Assembly: GCF_004331485.1 (NCBI RefSeq)
Contig: NZ_SJKD01000008.1
Span: 248,001-312,000 of the forward strand
Length of the DNA stretch: 64,000 nt
Source of the DNA: Kribbella capetownensis
GTDB taxonomy: Bacteria > Actinomycetota > Actinomycetes > Propionibacteriales > Kribbellaceae
Direction of reading: 5' to 3'
Shown in pieces: positions 43,659-51,107 of this stretch. How positions within the stretch are numbered: position 1 is the stretch's first letter; every line of letters begins with the position of its first letter. The position numbers and the translations under genes are program-made. Below the pieces are notes generated by a model that was given only the letters and a program-made list of their open reading frames with translations, had not been told where the DNA came from and made no database searches.

Positions 43659-44285
43659 ATGCCAACGCTCGAAACGTACAAGAAGCAAGCCAAGCAGCTC
43701 GTCCGCTGGCACCGCGACCGCGACTACTCGGTCGGTGGCCGCATCCGCCAGCTGCCGCGATACCGCGATGTGACGGATCACGAATCGTTCGCGCTGAACT
43801 TCAAGCTTGCGGAGGCGCAGGAGATCATTGCGCTCGAGGCGGGCTACGACAGTTGGGCCGCGCTGAGGGCGGCCGTCGAGGATGCCTGGCCACGACCACC
43901 CGAGGCTCCGAAGGCCGTCCTGCTCGACGCCGCGCGGCCGGTCCTGTTCGTTCGCGACGTACGGGCGGCCGCCGAGTTCTATCGCGATCGCCTCGGGTTC
44001 CGTGTCGACTTTCTGCACGGGCATCCGCCGTTCTATGGCTCGGTGTCGCGCGACGACGCTACCTTGCACTTGCGGTTCGTGCATGCGCCGGTGCTCATTC
44101 CAGACACCGCGCGCGATGAAGGGCTCATCATGGCCTACATCGAAGCTCGAAACGTCAAGGATTTGTACGCGGAGTATCTCGCGGCGGGCGTGGAGCCGGC
44201 CCAGAAGCTCACCAAACAAGCCTGGGGCGGCACGGACTTCATCGTGCGCGACCTGGACGGCAACACAGTCGCCTTCGTCGGCTGA
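43659..44285 (+). CDS. VOC/glyoxalase-family protein with N-terminal helical domain
   Basis: A 208-residue protein from ATG 43659, preceded by GGGAGGG. Residues 1-75 are a helical, Lys/Arg-rich domain (ETYKKQAKQLVRWHRDRDYS .. FALNFKLAEAQEIIALEAGYDSWAALRAAVE), like the short domain found before some glyoxalase and ankyrin-type proteins. Residues 88-208 are a glyoxalase/bleomycin-resistance (VOC) domain with one beta-alpha-beta-beta-beta pair (VLFVRDVRAAAEFYRDRLGF, TDFIVRDLDGNTVAFVG). Function unknown; metal ligands are not obvious. Confidence 0.84.
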   Translation: MPTLETYKKQAKQLVRWHRDRDYSVGGRIRQLPRYRDVTDHESFALNFKLAEAQEIIALEAGYDSWAALRAAVEDAWPRPPEAPKAVLLDAARPVLFVRDVRAAAEFYRDRLGFRVDFLHGHPPFYGSVSRDDATLHLRFVHAPVLIPDTARDEGLIMAYIEARNVKDLYAEYLAAGVEPAQKLTKQAWGGTDFIVRDLDGNTVAFVG

Positions 44286-44413
44286 ACGAAAGCCGCAAGC
44301 CGGGTCGGTTGGCTGACACCGGCATCGCCGCGACCCGGCGATCCCGTTCGTTGAATGCGACCGGCGCCGGCACTCGGAGCAGTCAAGATCCAGCCGGCTT
44401 GGAGAAGCACAGT

Positions 44414-45089
44414 ATGGCTCTGACAAAGGACGGGCATCCGACGCAGGAGCTGCACACGCTGATTGCGTCGGCACTAGGCAAAGAGCCGATTGACTGGCAT
44501 CGGCCGCACACCGGACGCTCGGCCGCGTCCTTCGTCGTTGGCTTTGCGGACGGCTCGAGCGCCTTCGTGAAGGCCGCGGTCGATGACCAGGGAGCGGAAG
44601 GGCTCCGTACAGAGCATGAGATCGTCTCCAGTGTCGAGAGCGACCTTGTCGCTCGGGAGCTGGTGCAGCGAGGCCTGGTTCAGCGCCGCGCTGGATGGAC
44701 TGGTGGAAGCGGAGGGCAACGTCCCAGTCGGGGGTGATGCGCTGGTGCACAACGACGTCCGGAGCGACAATCTGTGTTTCGTCGGTCGACGCGTGGTGCT
44801 GGTGGACTGGGCCCAGGCCATTCGTGGGAATCCGCAGCAGGACCTCGCTTCGGCACTCTCTACGTTGCCCCTCGAAGGCGGCCCGGATCCGTTCGACGTA
44901 CCACCTGACGGAGGGCCTTGGGCGGCCCACATCGCCGGTCAATGCGCTCGCCGCGCCGCTCACGAGACGCAGGCTCCGCAGTGGCTCCGCATGGTCTTTC
45001 AACGCATCGCCGTGAGCTGCCTCAACTGGGCATCCCGCTCGCTCGACCTGCCACCCTGGACCGGCCCCCACTGGAGCGAGATCCGCTGA
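44414..45089 (+). pseudogene. Disrupted APH-like phosphotransferase
   Basis: Two fragments in different frames. From ATG 44414 to about 44640 the frame encodes an N-lobe (HRPHTGRSAASFVVGFADGSSAFVKAA). From about 44680 to 45089, in another frame, it encodes a C-lobe with ALVHNDVRSDNLCFVGRRVVLVDWAQAI and PQQDLASALSTLP. The linking part of a normal 280-320 residue protein is shortened, so a deletion with frameshift is the simplest explanation. It is immediately followed by the 24-bp repeats and a second, intact phosphotransferase. Confidence 0.7.
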
Positions 45090-45159
45090 CCATGGCAGCT
45101 GATCACACACCGGTCAACAAGGTCACCCTGCGACCTGACACTTTTGCTTCGCGTGTCAC

Positions 45160-45208
45160 GTCGCAAGACATCGGTGACGGTTCTGTCGCAAGACATCGGT
45201 GACGGTTC
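45160..45208 (+). repeat. Tandem pair of a 24-bp element
   Basis: Identical 24-bp units GTCGCAAGACATCGGTGACG+GTTC at 45160-45183 and 45185-45208, separated by one base. A third, inverted copy with two mismatches is at 46400-46423. They lie on either side of the phosphotransferase gene 45310-46224. Confidence 0.85.
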
Positions 45209-45309
45209 GGGCGATGTTGGTGGTGACACTTCCGTAGCCCGCCCGGCCCGGCTCCTGTTGACCCGCTCGATCCGAAACCGGGTTGACAGCGGACGGCCCG
45301 GCCGTTCCG

Positions 45310-46224
45310 ATGAGGCTCGTGAGTCCCCGCAAGGTCCACGCCGATCAGGCCGACATCGACACACCGCTCGTCCGCGAGCTGGTGGCCGTTCAGTTCCCGC
45401 AGTGGGCCGCGTTGCCGCTGGAGCCGGTCGAGTCCGGCGGATTGGTGAACGCGATCTACCGCCTCGGTTCCGACCTGTCCGTACGGCTGCCGCTCCGGCC
45501 CTCGATCACCGACATGGTGCAACGGGAGCAGGCGAAACTCGCGGCACTTGCGCCGTTCCTGCCTGTGGCCATCCCCTCTGTCGAGGCGATCGGCTCACCC
45601 ACCGACGCGTTCCCGGGCGAGTGGTCCGTCCACCGCTGGTTCACCGGTAGACACCCCTCCCACGACGTGCTCGCCGACCCACGCGGGCTGGCGACGGACC
45701 TCGCGGCGTTCGTCGACGCGTTCCGGCGGATCGACCTGCCAGACCGGCCGCCGGCGTATCCGGGCGAGCGCCGCACGCGCGCTCCGATGGTCGAGATCGA
45801 CTCCTCGACGCGGAAGGCGATCGGCGAGCTTGACGGCCTGATCGACACTCGCGCAGCGCTGGCGTCGTGGGAGGAGTCGCTCGCGGCGCCATCCGACGGG
45901 TGCGAGGTGTGGGTGCACTCGGACCTGACGCCGAGCAACCTGCTCGTGTCGGCGGAGGGCCGACTGACCGCGGTGCTCGACTTCGAGACATGCGGTGTCG
46001 GCGATCCGGCGTGCGACCTGTTCCCCGTGTGGCATCTACTGCCAGTGAACGTCCGCGACGAGTTCCGTGCGGCGCTGGACGTGGACGACGCGACGTGGCT
46101 CCGCGGACGCGGGCGCGTGCTGTCCCAGGCCCTGATCGTGTGGGCGTACCAAAAGGACACCAACCCGGCGATGGGGAACTATGCGCGGCACGTCATCGGC
46201 GAGGTCCTCGCGGCTCCTCGATGA
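45310..46224 (+). CDS. Aminoglycoside/macrolide phosphotransferase-like kinase (APH family)
   Basis: A 304-residue kinase-fold protein (from ATG 45310; the frame begins at 45283). The N-lobe has PVESGGLVNAIYRLGSDLSVRLPLR, the catalytic loop is VWVHSDLTPSNLLV (HSD in place of the usual HGD), and the metal-binding DFG-like segment is AVLDFETCGVGDPACDLFPVWHLL. Full family length. The acceptor (antibiotic or metabolite) is unknown. The gene is bracketed by 24-bp repeated elements and follows a broken paralogue, suggesting local rearrangement or transfer. Confidence 0.88.
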   Translation: MRLVSPRKVHADQADIDTPLVRELVAVQFPQWAALPLEPVESGGLVNAIYRLGSDLSVRLPLRPSITDMVQREQAKLAALAPFLPVAIPSVEAIGSPTDAFPGEWSVHRWFTGRHPSHDVLADPRGLATDLAAFVDAFRRIDLPDRPPAYPGERRTRAPMVEIDSSTRKAIGELDGLIDTRAALASWEESLAAPSDGCEVWVHSDLTPSNLLVSAEGRLTAVLDFETCGVGDPACDLFPVWHLLPVNVRDEFRAALDVDDATWLRGRGRVLSQALIVWAYQKDTNPAMGNYARHVIGEVLAAPR

Positions 46225-46399
46225 GGTCTCTGAGCTGGCGATCGACGCGCCAACTCCCGTATCTCCCAGCCCCGATAGACGTTCCACCAGCTCGGTCAGC
46301 CGCGTGAGCCTGACCAAGTTCATCGAGGACACCCAACCGGCGCCCGGCGTGACTTACCTCGGCAACGGCCGACCTCCCGGACAGCGCCCAAGACCGGCT

Positions 46400-46423
46400 G
46401 AACCGTCTCCGATGTCCTGCGAC
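46400..46423 (-). repeat. Inverted copy of the 24-bp element
   Basis: On the minus strand 46423-46400 reads as the 24-bp unit of 45160-45208 with two mismatches (22 of 24 identical). It is 176 bp after the phosphotransferase stop and directly before the LexA-type box. Confidence 0.75.
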
Positions 46424-46456
46424 ATCACAATCTTTCTTCGCGGATTGGCTTGCGTC

Positions 46457-46472
46457 TCGAACATATGTTCTA
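46457..46472 (+). promoter_or_regulatory. LexA (SOS) box upstream of DUF6319 gene
   Basis: TCGAACATATGTTCTA matches the actinobacterial/mycobacterial SOS consensus TCGAAC-N4-GTTCGA at 11 of 12 fixed positions. It overlaps a candidate promoter spacer, TTGGCT (46445) or TTGCGT (46450) and TAATAG (46471), and lies about 62 bp before the ATG at 46534, a classical repressor position. Confidence 0.75.
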
Positions 46473-46533
46473 ATAGACGCTCAGCGCCAGCCCGCTCACG
46501 GCGGGCGATGTTCACAAGGAGATCGCCGCAACG

Positions 46534-46983
46534 ATGACTGTAGACACTCTGGCAGTAGAAGCGCCGTCGGACGTCGCCGACACTCCCGACACCCTCACCC
46601 CGACGGACGCCACCCCGAACGCCGCCGCCTCGGCCGCCACCACCTCGACGCCCGACGCGCCTGAGGCGGACAAGCCGAAGAAGGCTCCGGCGAAGAAGGC
46701 CGCGAGCAAGAAGACCAAGACCCTCGAGCTGACGCTGACCGTCACCGGTACGGCGGACGGCGAGTGGCACGCCGAGCTCAAGCAGGGCAGCACGTACCTG
46801 GCCCGCAACCTCGCCGTCGCGGCCGCCGCCGTCTCCCGCGCCGCCAAGGAACTCCACGAGGACCTCTCGACCCCGATCGACGAGGTCATCGAAGCCGCCC
46901 GCGAACAGCAGGCCGCCAAGGTAGCCGCCCTCGAGGCCGAACTCGAAGCCGCCCGCAAAGCCCTCGCCGACCTCGCAGACTGA
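46534..46983 (+). CDS. DUF6319 family protein with Lys/Ala-rich segment, likely SOS-regulated
   Basis: A 149-residue protein. The first 45 residues are Thr/Pro/Ala-rich and disordered. Then comes a histone-like basic stretch (KPKKAPAKKAASKKTKT at about 48-64), a compact beta domain LELTLTVTGTADGEWHAELKQGSTYLARN and a C-terminal coiled coil (EQQAAKVAALEAELEAARKALADL). This layout matches DUF6319 as I know it; the biochemical function is unknown. The basic tail suggests nucleic-acid contact. Its promoter overlaps a LexA box, so it may belong to the DNA-damage response. GGAG is upstream of ATG 46534. Confidence 0.8.
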   Translation: MTVDTLAVEAPSDVADTPDTLTPTDATPNAAASAATTSTPDAPEADKPKKAPAKKAASKKTKTLELTLTVTGTADGEWHAELKQGSTYLARNLAVAAAAVSRAAKELHEDLSTPIDEVIEAAREQQAAKVAALEAELEAARKALADLAD

Positions 46984-47037
46984 CCCCACCGGCTGACGCC
47001 GTCGGCAACCACCCCGGACCTCAGCCAAGAACAACTG

Positions 47038-47207
47038 CTTGAACCACAGGCGGCTTGAACGACAAGCGGTTGTTACGACAGCGGCTTGAGCGGCAGTTGC
47101 TTCAGCGGCAACTGCTGAAGCTTCAACGACAAGTGGCCGTACGACGGCTTCAACGACAACGGGCTGTTCGACTGCGGCTTGCACGGCAATTGCTTCAGGG
47201 ACAACTG
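47038..47207 (+). repeat. Array of about ten degenerate 15-16-bp repeats
   Basis: Units of the pattern CTTSARCGRCAAYTG follow each other, for example at 47038, 47054, 47085, 47100, 47121, 47148, 47178 and 47193. Two of them are separated by 10-14 bp spacers, others are directly adjacent. The minus-strand frame would read QLPLK-like pentapeptides, but no start or gene context supports coding. Confidence 0.6.
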
Positions 47208-47213
47208 CTGACG

Positions 47214-47283
47214 TTTGGTGCTTCCCACCCGTCCACCGACGGATCCTGTGGGCACCACCCGCACAAGGGTGGGAAGTACCAAA
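47214..47283. repeat. 17-bp inverted repeat with one mismatch
   Basis: TTTGGTGCTTCCCACCC at 47214-47230 pairs with GGGTGGGAAGTACCAAA at 47267-47283 around a 36-nt loop, immediately after the repeat array. Could terminate transcription or close a structured RNA. Confidence 0.6.
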
Positions 47284-47462
47284 CGGCAGCTACTCGCAGA
47301 CACCGCCGCGGCCGCGGCAGCGGCACCAGCTCGCAGTCCCGGCAACAAAATGTGACGAACCCGGCGCGCCGCACCTCTGGGCGCGGTCGTGATCGAGGCC
47401 TTACCGTAATTCCCTGGGCCGATCCTCCTGGGCCCTGGCCGCTCCCGAAGTGAAGGGGTCAG

Positions 47463-47999
47463 ATGAGCGCCTTTCAGGACATGGGATCGCTGCTGCTGGT
47501 CCGCGGCGCGGACGAACTCGAGCACGCGGGTGGAAGCCTGTACGTTCACCTCCACCGCGTAGCCAAGCGCCTCACCACCCTCGGCGCCTCCGACACGCTC
47601 GTCCTGGCCGGCCTCGCCCACGCCGCCTACGGGACCGACGGTTTCCCCACCCACCTGTTCGACTGGCAGAACGAACGCCCGGTTCTGGAGGCCGTCATCG
47701 GCACCGAAGCCGAGCAGATCGTGTACCGCTACGGAGCCTGCGATCGCGAAACCACCTGGCGTGACCTGGCCGAACATCGCACCGTGACCGACCGCTTCAC
47801 CGGTACGTCGGAGGAGCTGTCCACCGCGGATCTCCGCGACTTCGTCGACCTGACGATCGTCAACGAACTGGACGTCCTTGACCACGCTCCAGACCTGGCG
47901 CCGAAACTCCACCAGTTCCTGCAGGAGCAGCTCCCGCGCTGGCAGTCCCTGGCATCCCCCGCCGTCCTGACCGAGGCCAACCGCGTCGTCCAACTCTGA
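47463..47999 (+). CDS. DUF6817 domain-containing protein
   Basis: A 178-residue protein. HAGGSLYVHLHRVAKRLTTLGA, VLAGLAHAAYGTDGFPTHLFDW and YRYGACDRETTW are the conserved segments of DUF6817, with several His and Asp residues spaced as in HD-type metal-dependent hydrolases. The activity is unknown to me. ATG 47463 is preceded by GAAGGGG. It follows the non-coding repeat region and has no obvious operon partner. Confidence 0.85.
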   Translation: MSAFQDMGSLLLVRGADELEHAGGSLYVHLHRVAKRLTTLGASDTLVLAGLAHAAYGTDGFPTHLFDWQNERPVLEAVIGTEAEQIVYRYGACDRETTWRDLAEHRTVTDRFTGTSEELSTADLRDFVDLTIVNELDVLDHAPDLAPKLHQFLQEQLPRWQSLASPAVLTEANRVVQL

Positions 48000-48148
48000 C
48001 CACCAAGGCCACCGGGTCGTTCAGCTCTGACCACCGAGGACAACCGGGTCGCCGCCCAGCCCTGACCACCCGGCCTCCAACGACCACGTGCCCTTGCCGG
48101 CGGCCGGCATACCTGGAAAACGGGTGCGCGCCGACGCATGATCGGTAC

Positions 48149-48559
48149 ATGGCCAGGTATGAAGTGGTTGCTCGCGCAAAGACCAATCGACTGTCCAACG
48201 CCGACTACATCGACCGAGCGCTCGGGTCGTACGCCCTGGACGCCGGCATGCGCTTGTGCCGGGTCGAGGACCTGCCCGACGGGGCGATCGCGATCGTCCT
48301 CCAGCACAAGCTCTCGCCGCGCAAGCACGACTCTGCCTGCGCGATGGCCAATCGCAGCCTGGCTCAGCTAGGCATCCCGGCGAATCAGGTCGAGCAGATC
48401 GACCTCCACCGTCTCTCCCGCAAGGGCCGCACCCTCGTACGCTCCTGGTCCGGCCCCGGCAACCCGCCCGGCCCAGACCCCTCCGGCGACCGCGAACCCC
48501 GCAACCCCAAGCCCACACCGCCCCACCTGTCCATCCACTTGGACCTGCCCAAGAACTGA
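48149..48559 (+). CDS. Hypothetical protein with proline-rich tail
   Basis: A 136-residue protein. Residues 1-100 look compact (MARYEVVARAKTNRLSNADYIDRALGSY, AIVLQHKLSPRKHDSACAMANRSLAQLGIPANQVEQIDLHRL). From about 100 it is Pro-rich (PGPDPSGDREPRNPKPTPP). No recognised family. A start-proximal RBS is not obvious. Codon use is typical of the neighbourhood. Confidence 0.55.
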   Translation: MARYEVVARAKTNRLSNADYIDRALGSYALDAGMRLCRVEDLPDGAIAIVLQHKLSPRKHDSACAMANRSLAQLGIPANQVEQIDLHRLSRKGRTLVRSWSGPGNPPGPDPSGDREPRNPKPTPPHLSIHLDLPKN

Positions 48560-48654
48560 CCGCCCGGGGCCTTGAAATCCCGGCCTTTCTGATCGTTCGT
48601 CGTACGACGATGGTCCGACACCCGCTGCCCGCGACGCCGGGCGAGCATCGAACC

Positions 48655-48972
48655 ATGAACCCTCACAAGCACAACGAAGCCCCGAACCAAGACCACCTCC
48701 CGTCCCGGCGCCGACACCTCGCCCGCGCCAGCACCGCGCTCATCACCCTCGCCACCGCAACCGCCCTCGTCGCGGGCGGCACAGCAGCCTGGTCAGCCAC
48801 CCACACCCCCGACAACAACGCCCGCTCCCACAAGCCCCAAACCACTCAACCCACCGACAACCACGGCGACCGCGGGAACGCCGGACTGCCTGAACCCGGC
48901 GACGACCACGGCGGCCGACCCTCGAACGTGTCACGGGGTGATCGCGAAGCGGGGGGCGTAGCGGGTGGCTAG
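48655..48972 (+). CDS. Small membrane-anchored or exported hypothetical protein
   Basis: A 105-residue ORF. A basic stretch (SRRRHLARAS) precedes one hydrophobic segment (TALITLATATALVAGGTAAW) that could be a signal anchor. The remainder is hydrophilic (NNARSHKPQTTQPTDNHGDRG). Its last 14 codons overlap the relic 48931-48990, so its natural C-terminus may have been replaced by a rearrangement. No known family. Confidence 0.45.
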   Translation: MNPHKHNEAPNQDHLPSRRRHLARASTALITLATATALVAGGTAAWSATHTPDNNARSHKPQTTQPTDNHGDRGNAGLPEPGDDHGGRPSNVSRGDREAGGVAGG

Positions 48973-48990
48973 GCGGTCGCGGCGGGGTGG
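48931..48990 (-). pseudogene. Relic duplicate of the 3' end of the PIG-L deacetylase gene
   Basis: Read on the minus strand, it encodes RRDRLATRYAPRFAITP followed by a TGA stop at 48933-48931, closely matching the end of the deacetylase at 49034 (LLGTRYATRFEVITP). The DNA similarity extends over about 60 bp with small gaps. It marks a recombination or partial tandem duplication. Confidence 0.6.
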
Positions 48991-48996
48991 GATTCG

Positions 48997-49025
48997 AGGG
49001 GTCGGTCAGGTTCTGGCCGACCCCT
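48997..49025 (-). terminator. Hairpin after the PIG-L deacetylase gene
   Basis: AGGGGTCGG (48997-49005) pairs with CCGACCCCT (49017-49025); 11-nt loop. It lies 8 bp beyond the stop codon in the minus direction. Confidence 0.65.
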
Positions 49026-49033
49026 TGAACGCG

Positions 49034-49753
49034 TTAGGGGGTGATTACTTCGAAGCGGGTGGCGTAGCGGGTGCCTAGGAGGGTGCCGGCGGGGCGGGAG
49101 ACGCCTTCCAGGAATTCGGTGGGGTCGAAGTGGGGCCAGTTCAGGCCGTCGATGTAGGCCTTGTGGGCGTTCAGGGACTGGACGCCGATGTCGAACGTGT
49201 CGGTGGTGTCGACGGCGTGCTTCGCGTTCGGTGAGCCCGCTGCCCAGACCTGCCGTACGCCGCCCCAGCGCTCACCCACATCGGGGAAGATCCACCGGTT
49301 GGCGGCGTCGCGGACCGCATCGATCGTGGCGCGACCGGTGTTGATGTGGTCGGCCTGGTTGAGGTTTTCGCCGCCCCACGTGTCGCGGAAGTTGTTCGTG
49401 ATCACGATCTCCGGCTGGTGCCGCCGGATCACCTCGGCGATCACGCGCCGGAGCGGGACGCCGTACTCGATGGTCCCGTCCGGCTGGCCGAGGAACTCGA
49501 CTTGCGAGACGCCGACGATCCGCGACGACTCGAGTTGTTCGGCCTCGCGCAAGGGTCCCGACTTCTCCGGCGGGATTCCGTCGATGCCGGCCTCGCCGGA
49601 CGTCAGGAGGCAGTACACGACCTCCTTCCCCTGCGCCGTCCATCGCGCCACGGCAGCCGCCGACCCGAACTCCATGTCGTCCGGGTGAGCGATCACCGCC
49701 AACGCCTTGTGCCAGTCCTCGTCGACAGGCTGCAGCCCCTCCACGTCAGTCAT
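49034..49753 (-). CDS. PIG-L family zinc deacetylase
   Basis: A 239-residue enzyme of the LmbE/PIG-L fold. The zinc-binding AHPDD motif is at residues 22-26 (ALAVIAHPDDMEFG), a second His is in NQADHINTGRATIDAVRDA. These enzymes remove N-acetyl groups from sugars such as GlcNAc-inositol (mycothiol) or related glycosides. The third zinc ligand fits this His. The substrate is not certain; it lacks the length of MshB (about 300). GTG/ATG 49753 start; terminator at 48997. Confidence 0.9.
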   Translation of the reverse strand: MTDVEGLQPVDEDWHKALAVIAHPDDMEFGSAAAVARWTAQGKEVVYCLLTSGEAGIDGIPPEKSGPLREAEQLESSRIVGVSQVEFLGQPDGTIEYGVPLRRVIAEVIRRHQPEIVITNNFRDTWGGENLNQADHINTGRATIDAVRDAANRWIFPDVGERWGGVRQVWAAGSPNAKHAVDTTDTFDIGVQSLNAHKAYIDGLNWPHFDPTEFLEGVSRPAGTLLGTRYATRFEVITP

Positions 49754-49808
49754 GCCCGCAGGCTACCCGCGCCGCGTCACCTCGAACACCACCTCGCGCG
49801 CGAGCCGG

Positions 49809-51107
49809 TCAGCCGAAGACCTGGCGGGTGTAGGGATTGGTGAAGGTGTGGCTCGGGTCCAGACGAGCGCGGACGGCGAGGTAGTCCTCGAAGTGCGGGT
49901 AGCGGATGCGGAGGTCCGCAGCGGTGAGGGTGTGCAGTTTGCCCCAGTGCGGGCGGGCGTTGTAGTCGGCGACGATGCGTTCGAACGCGTCGAAGTAGGC
50001 AGTGTGCGCGAGTCGGTGGTACTGGTGGATCGCGACGTACGCCGTGTCGCGGCCCTGCGCGGTGGACAGCCAGATTTCGTCCGCGGCGGCGACGCGGACC
50101 TCGATCGGGAACGGGATCCGGGCGCCCGAAGCATCGATCCACTCGCGCAGCCGGCGGATCACCTCGACCACATTCTCCCGAGGTACGGCGTACTCCGACT
50201 CGCGGAAGACCACGTTGCGCTCGGAACAGAACACCTTGTACGACGCGTCGACGTACTCACGGGCCGACAACGCGCGGGACGCGATCCGGTTGATGCGGGG
50301 AACCAGGCCGGGCTGCTTGACCGCGACGCGGTTGGTGAATTCGAAAACCTTGTTGGACAGGAGTTCGTCGTCGATCCAGCCGCGGACCCGGCCGACCGGG
50401 GATGGGCCGACGCCGGCGGCGACCCGGTTGTTCCGCTTGGTCAACGCGACGTCGGTGTGCGGGAACCAGTAGAACTCGAAGTGATCGTTGCCATCGGCAA
50501 GCTCATCGAAGCCGTCGAGAACCTCCGTGAGCGGCAGCGGCATCTCCTGGGCACGCAACAGGAACGCCGGGACGGTCTGCAGCGTGAGTGAGCTGATGAC
50601 GCCGAGCGCGCCGACCGAGACGCGGGCCGCGGCGAAGACGTCCGGGTTCTCCTCGGCCGAACAGTGCAGCACGGACCCGTCCGCGGTGACGAGGTCGAGC
50701 GCGACGACCTGGGTGGCGAGGCCGCCGAGACGCGCGCCGGTGCCGTGGGTGCCGGTGGAGATGGCGCCGGAGATGGTCTGCTTGTCGATGTCCCCGAGGT
50801 TCGCCATCGCGAGGTCGAAGGCGGCGAGGCCGGCGTTCAGCTTGCGCAGGCCGGTGCCGGCGCCGACGGTGACGCGTCCGGATTCCTTGTCTGCGTTGAC
50901 GATCGAGGACAGTCTGTCCATCCGGATCATCACCTGCTCGGGCACGGAGCAGCCTGTGAACGAGTGCCCCGCGCCGACTGCTTTGAGCTTCTTGCCCTGC
51001 TCGGAGGCGGACTTCACCATCGCGGCGAGCTCGTCGGTCGAGGACGGCCGGAGGATCTCCACACCGGTGGCCGACTCGGTGCCGGCCCAGTTCCGCCAGG
51101 TGCTCAT
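49809..51107 (-). CDS. D-arabinono-1,4-lactone oxidase family FAD oxidase
   Basis: A 432-residue ALO/GULO-type oxidase. The N-terminal FAD-binding domain has the motif GAGHSF (residues 45-50), the His of which can bind FAD covalently, and GAISTGTHGTG. The C-terminal domain ends IRYPHFEDYLAVRARLDPSHTFTNPYTRQVFG. It oxidises sugar lactones or alditols. It overlaps the PLP-fold gene by 4 nt, a pairing common in actinobacteria. The substrate is not known. Confidence 0.91.
   Translation of the reverse strand: MSTWRNWAGTESATGVEILRPSSTDELAAMVKSASEQGKKLKAVGAGHSFTGCSVPEQVMIRMDRLSSIVNADKESGRVTVGAGTGLRKLNAGLAAFDLAMANLGDIDKQTISGAISTGTHGTGARLGGLATQVVALDLVTADGSVLHCSAEENPDVFAAARVSVGALGVISSLTLQTVPAFLLRAQEMPLPLTEVLDGFDELADGNDHFEFYWFPHTDVALTKRNNRVAAGVGPSPVGRVRGWIDDELLSNKVFEFTNRVAVKQPGLVPRINRIASRALSAREYVDASYKVFCSERNVVFRESEYAVPRENVVEVIRRLREWIDASGARIPFPIEVRVAAADEIWLSTAQGRDTAYVAIHQYHRLAHTAYFDAFERIVADYNARPHWGKLHTLTAADLRIRYPHFEDYLAVRARLDPSHTFTNPYTRQVFG

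Larger units (their letters stand above)
46984..47462. other. Structured non-coding stretch
   Basis: 479 bp between DUF6319 and the DUF6817 gene. It contains the 15-16-bp repeat array (47038-47207) and a 17-bp inverted repeat (47214-47283). From 47284 to 47462 I see only the region before the DUF6817 ribosome-binding site GAAGGGG. No convincing coding frame on either strand. Confidence 0.55.

Noticed and set aside
45160..46423. Complete IS481-type insertion sequence
   Set aside because: No transposase gene or DDE motif lies between the 24-bp elements; only a phosphotransferase is present.
47038..47207. CRISPR array
   Set aside because: Units are only 15-16 bp, degenerate and often directly adjacent with no constant spacers, and no cas genes are near.
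46354..47993. Minus-strand open frames across the repeat array with QLPLK-like or VAAEA-like translation
   Set aside because: They run opposite DUF6319 and DUF6817, have no start context and change frame features at gene boundaries; they look like shadows.
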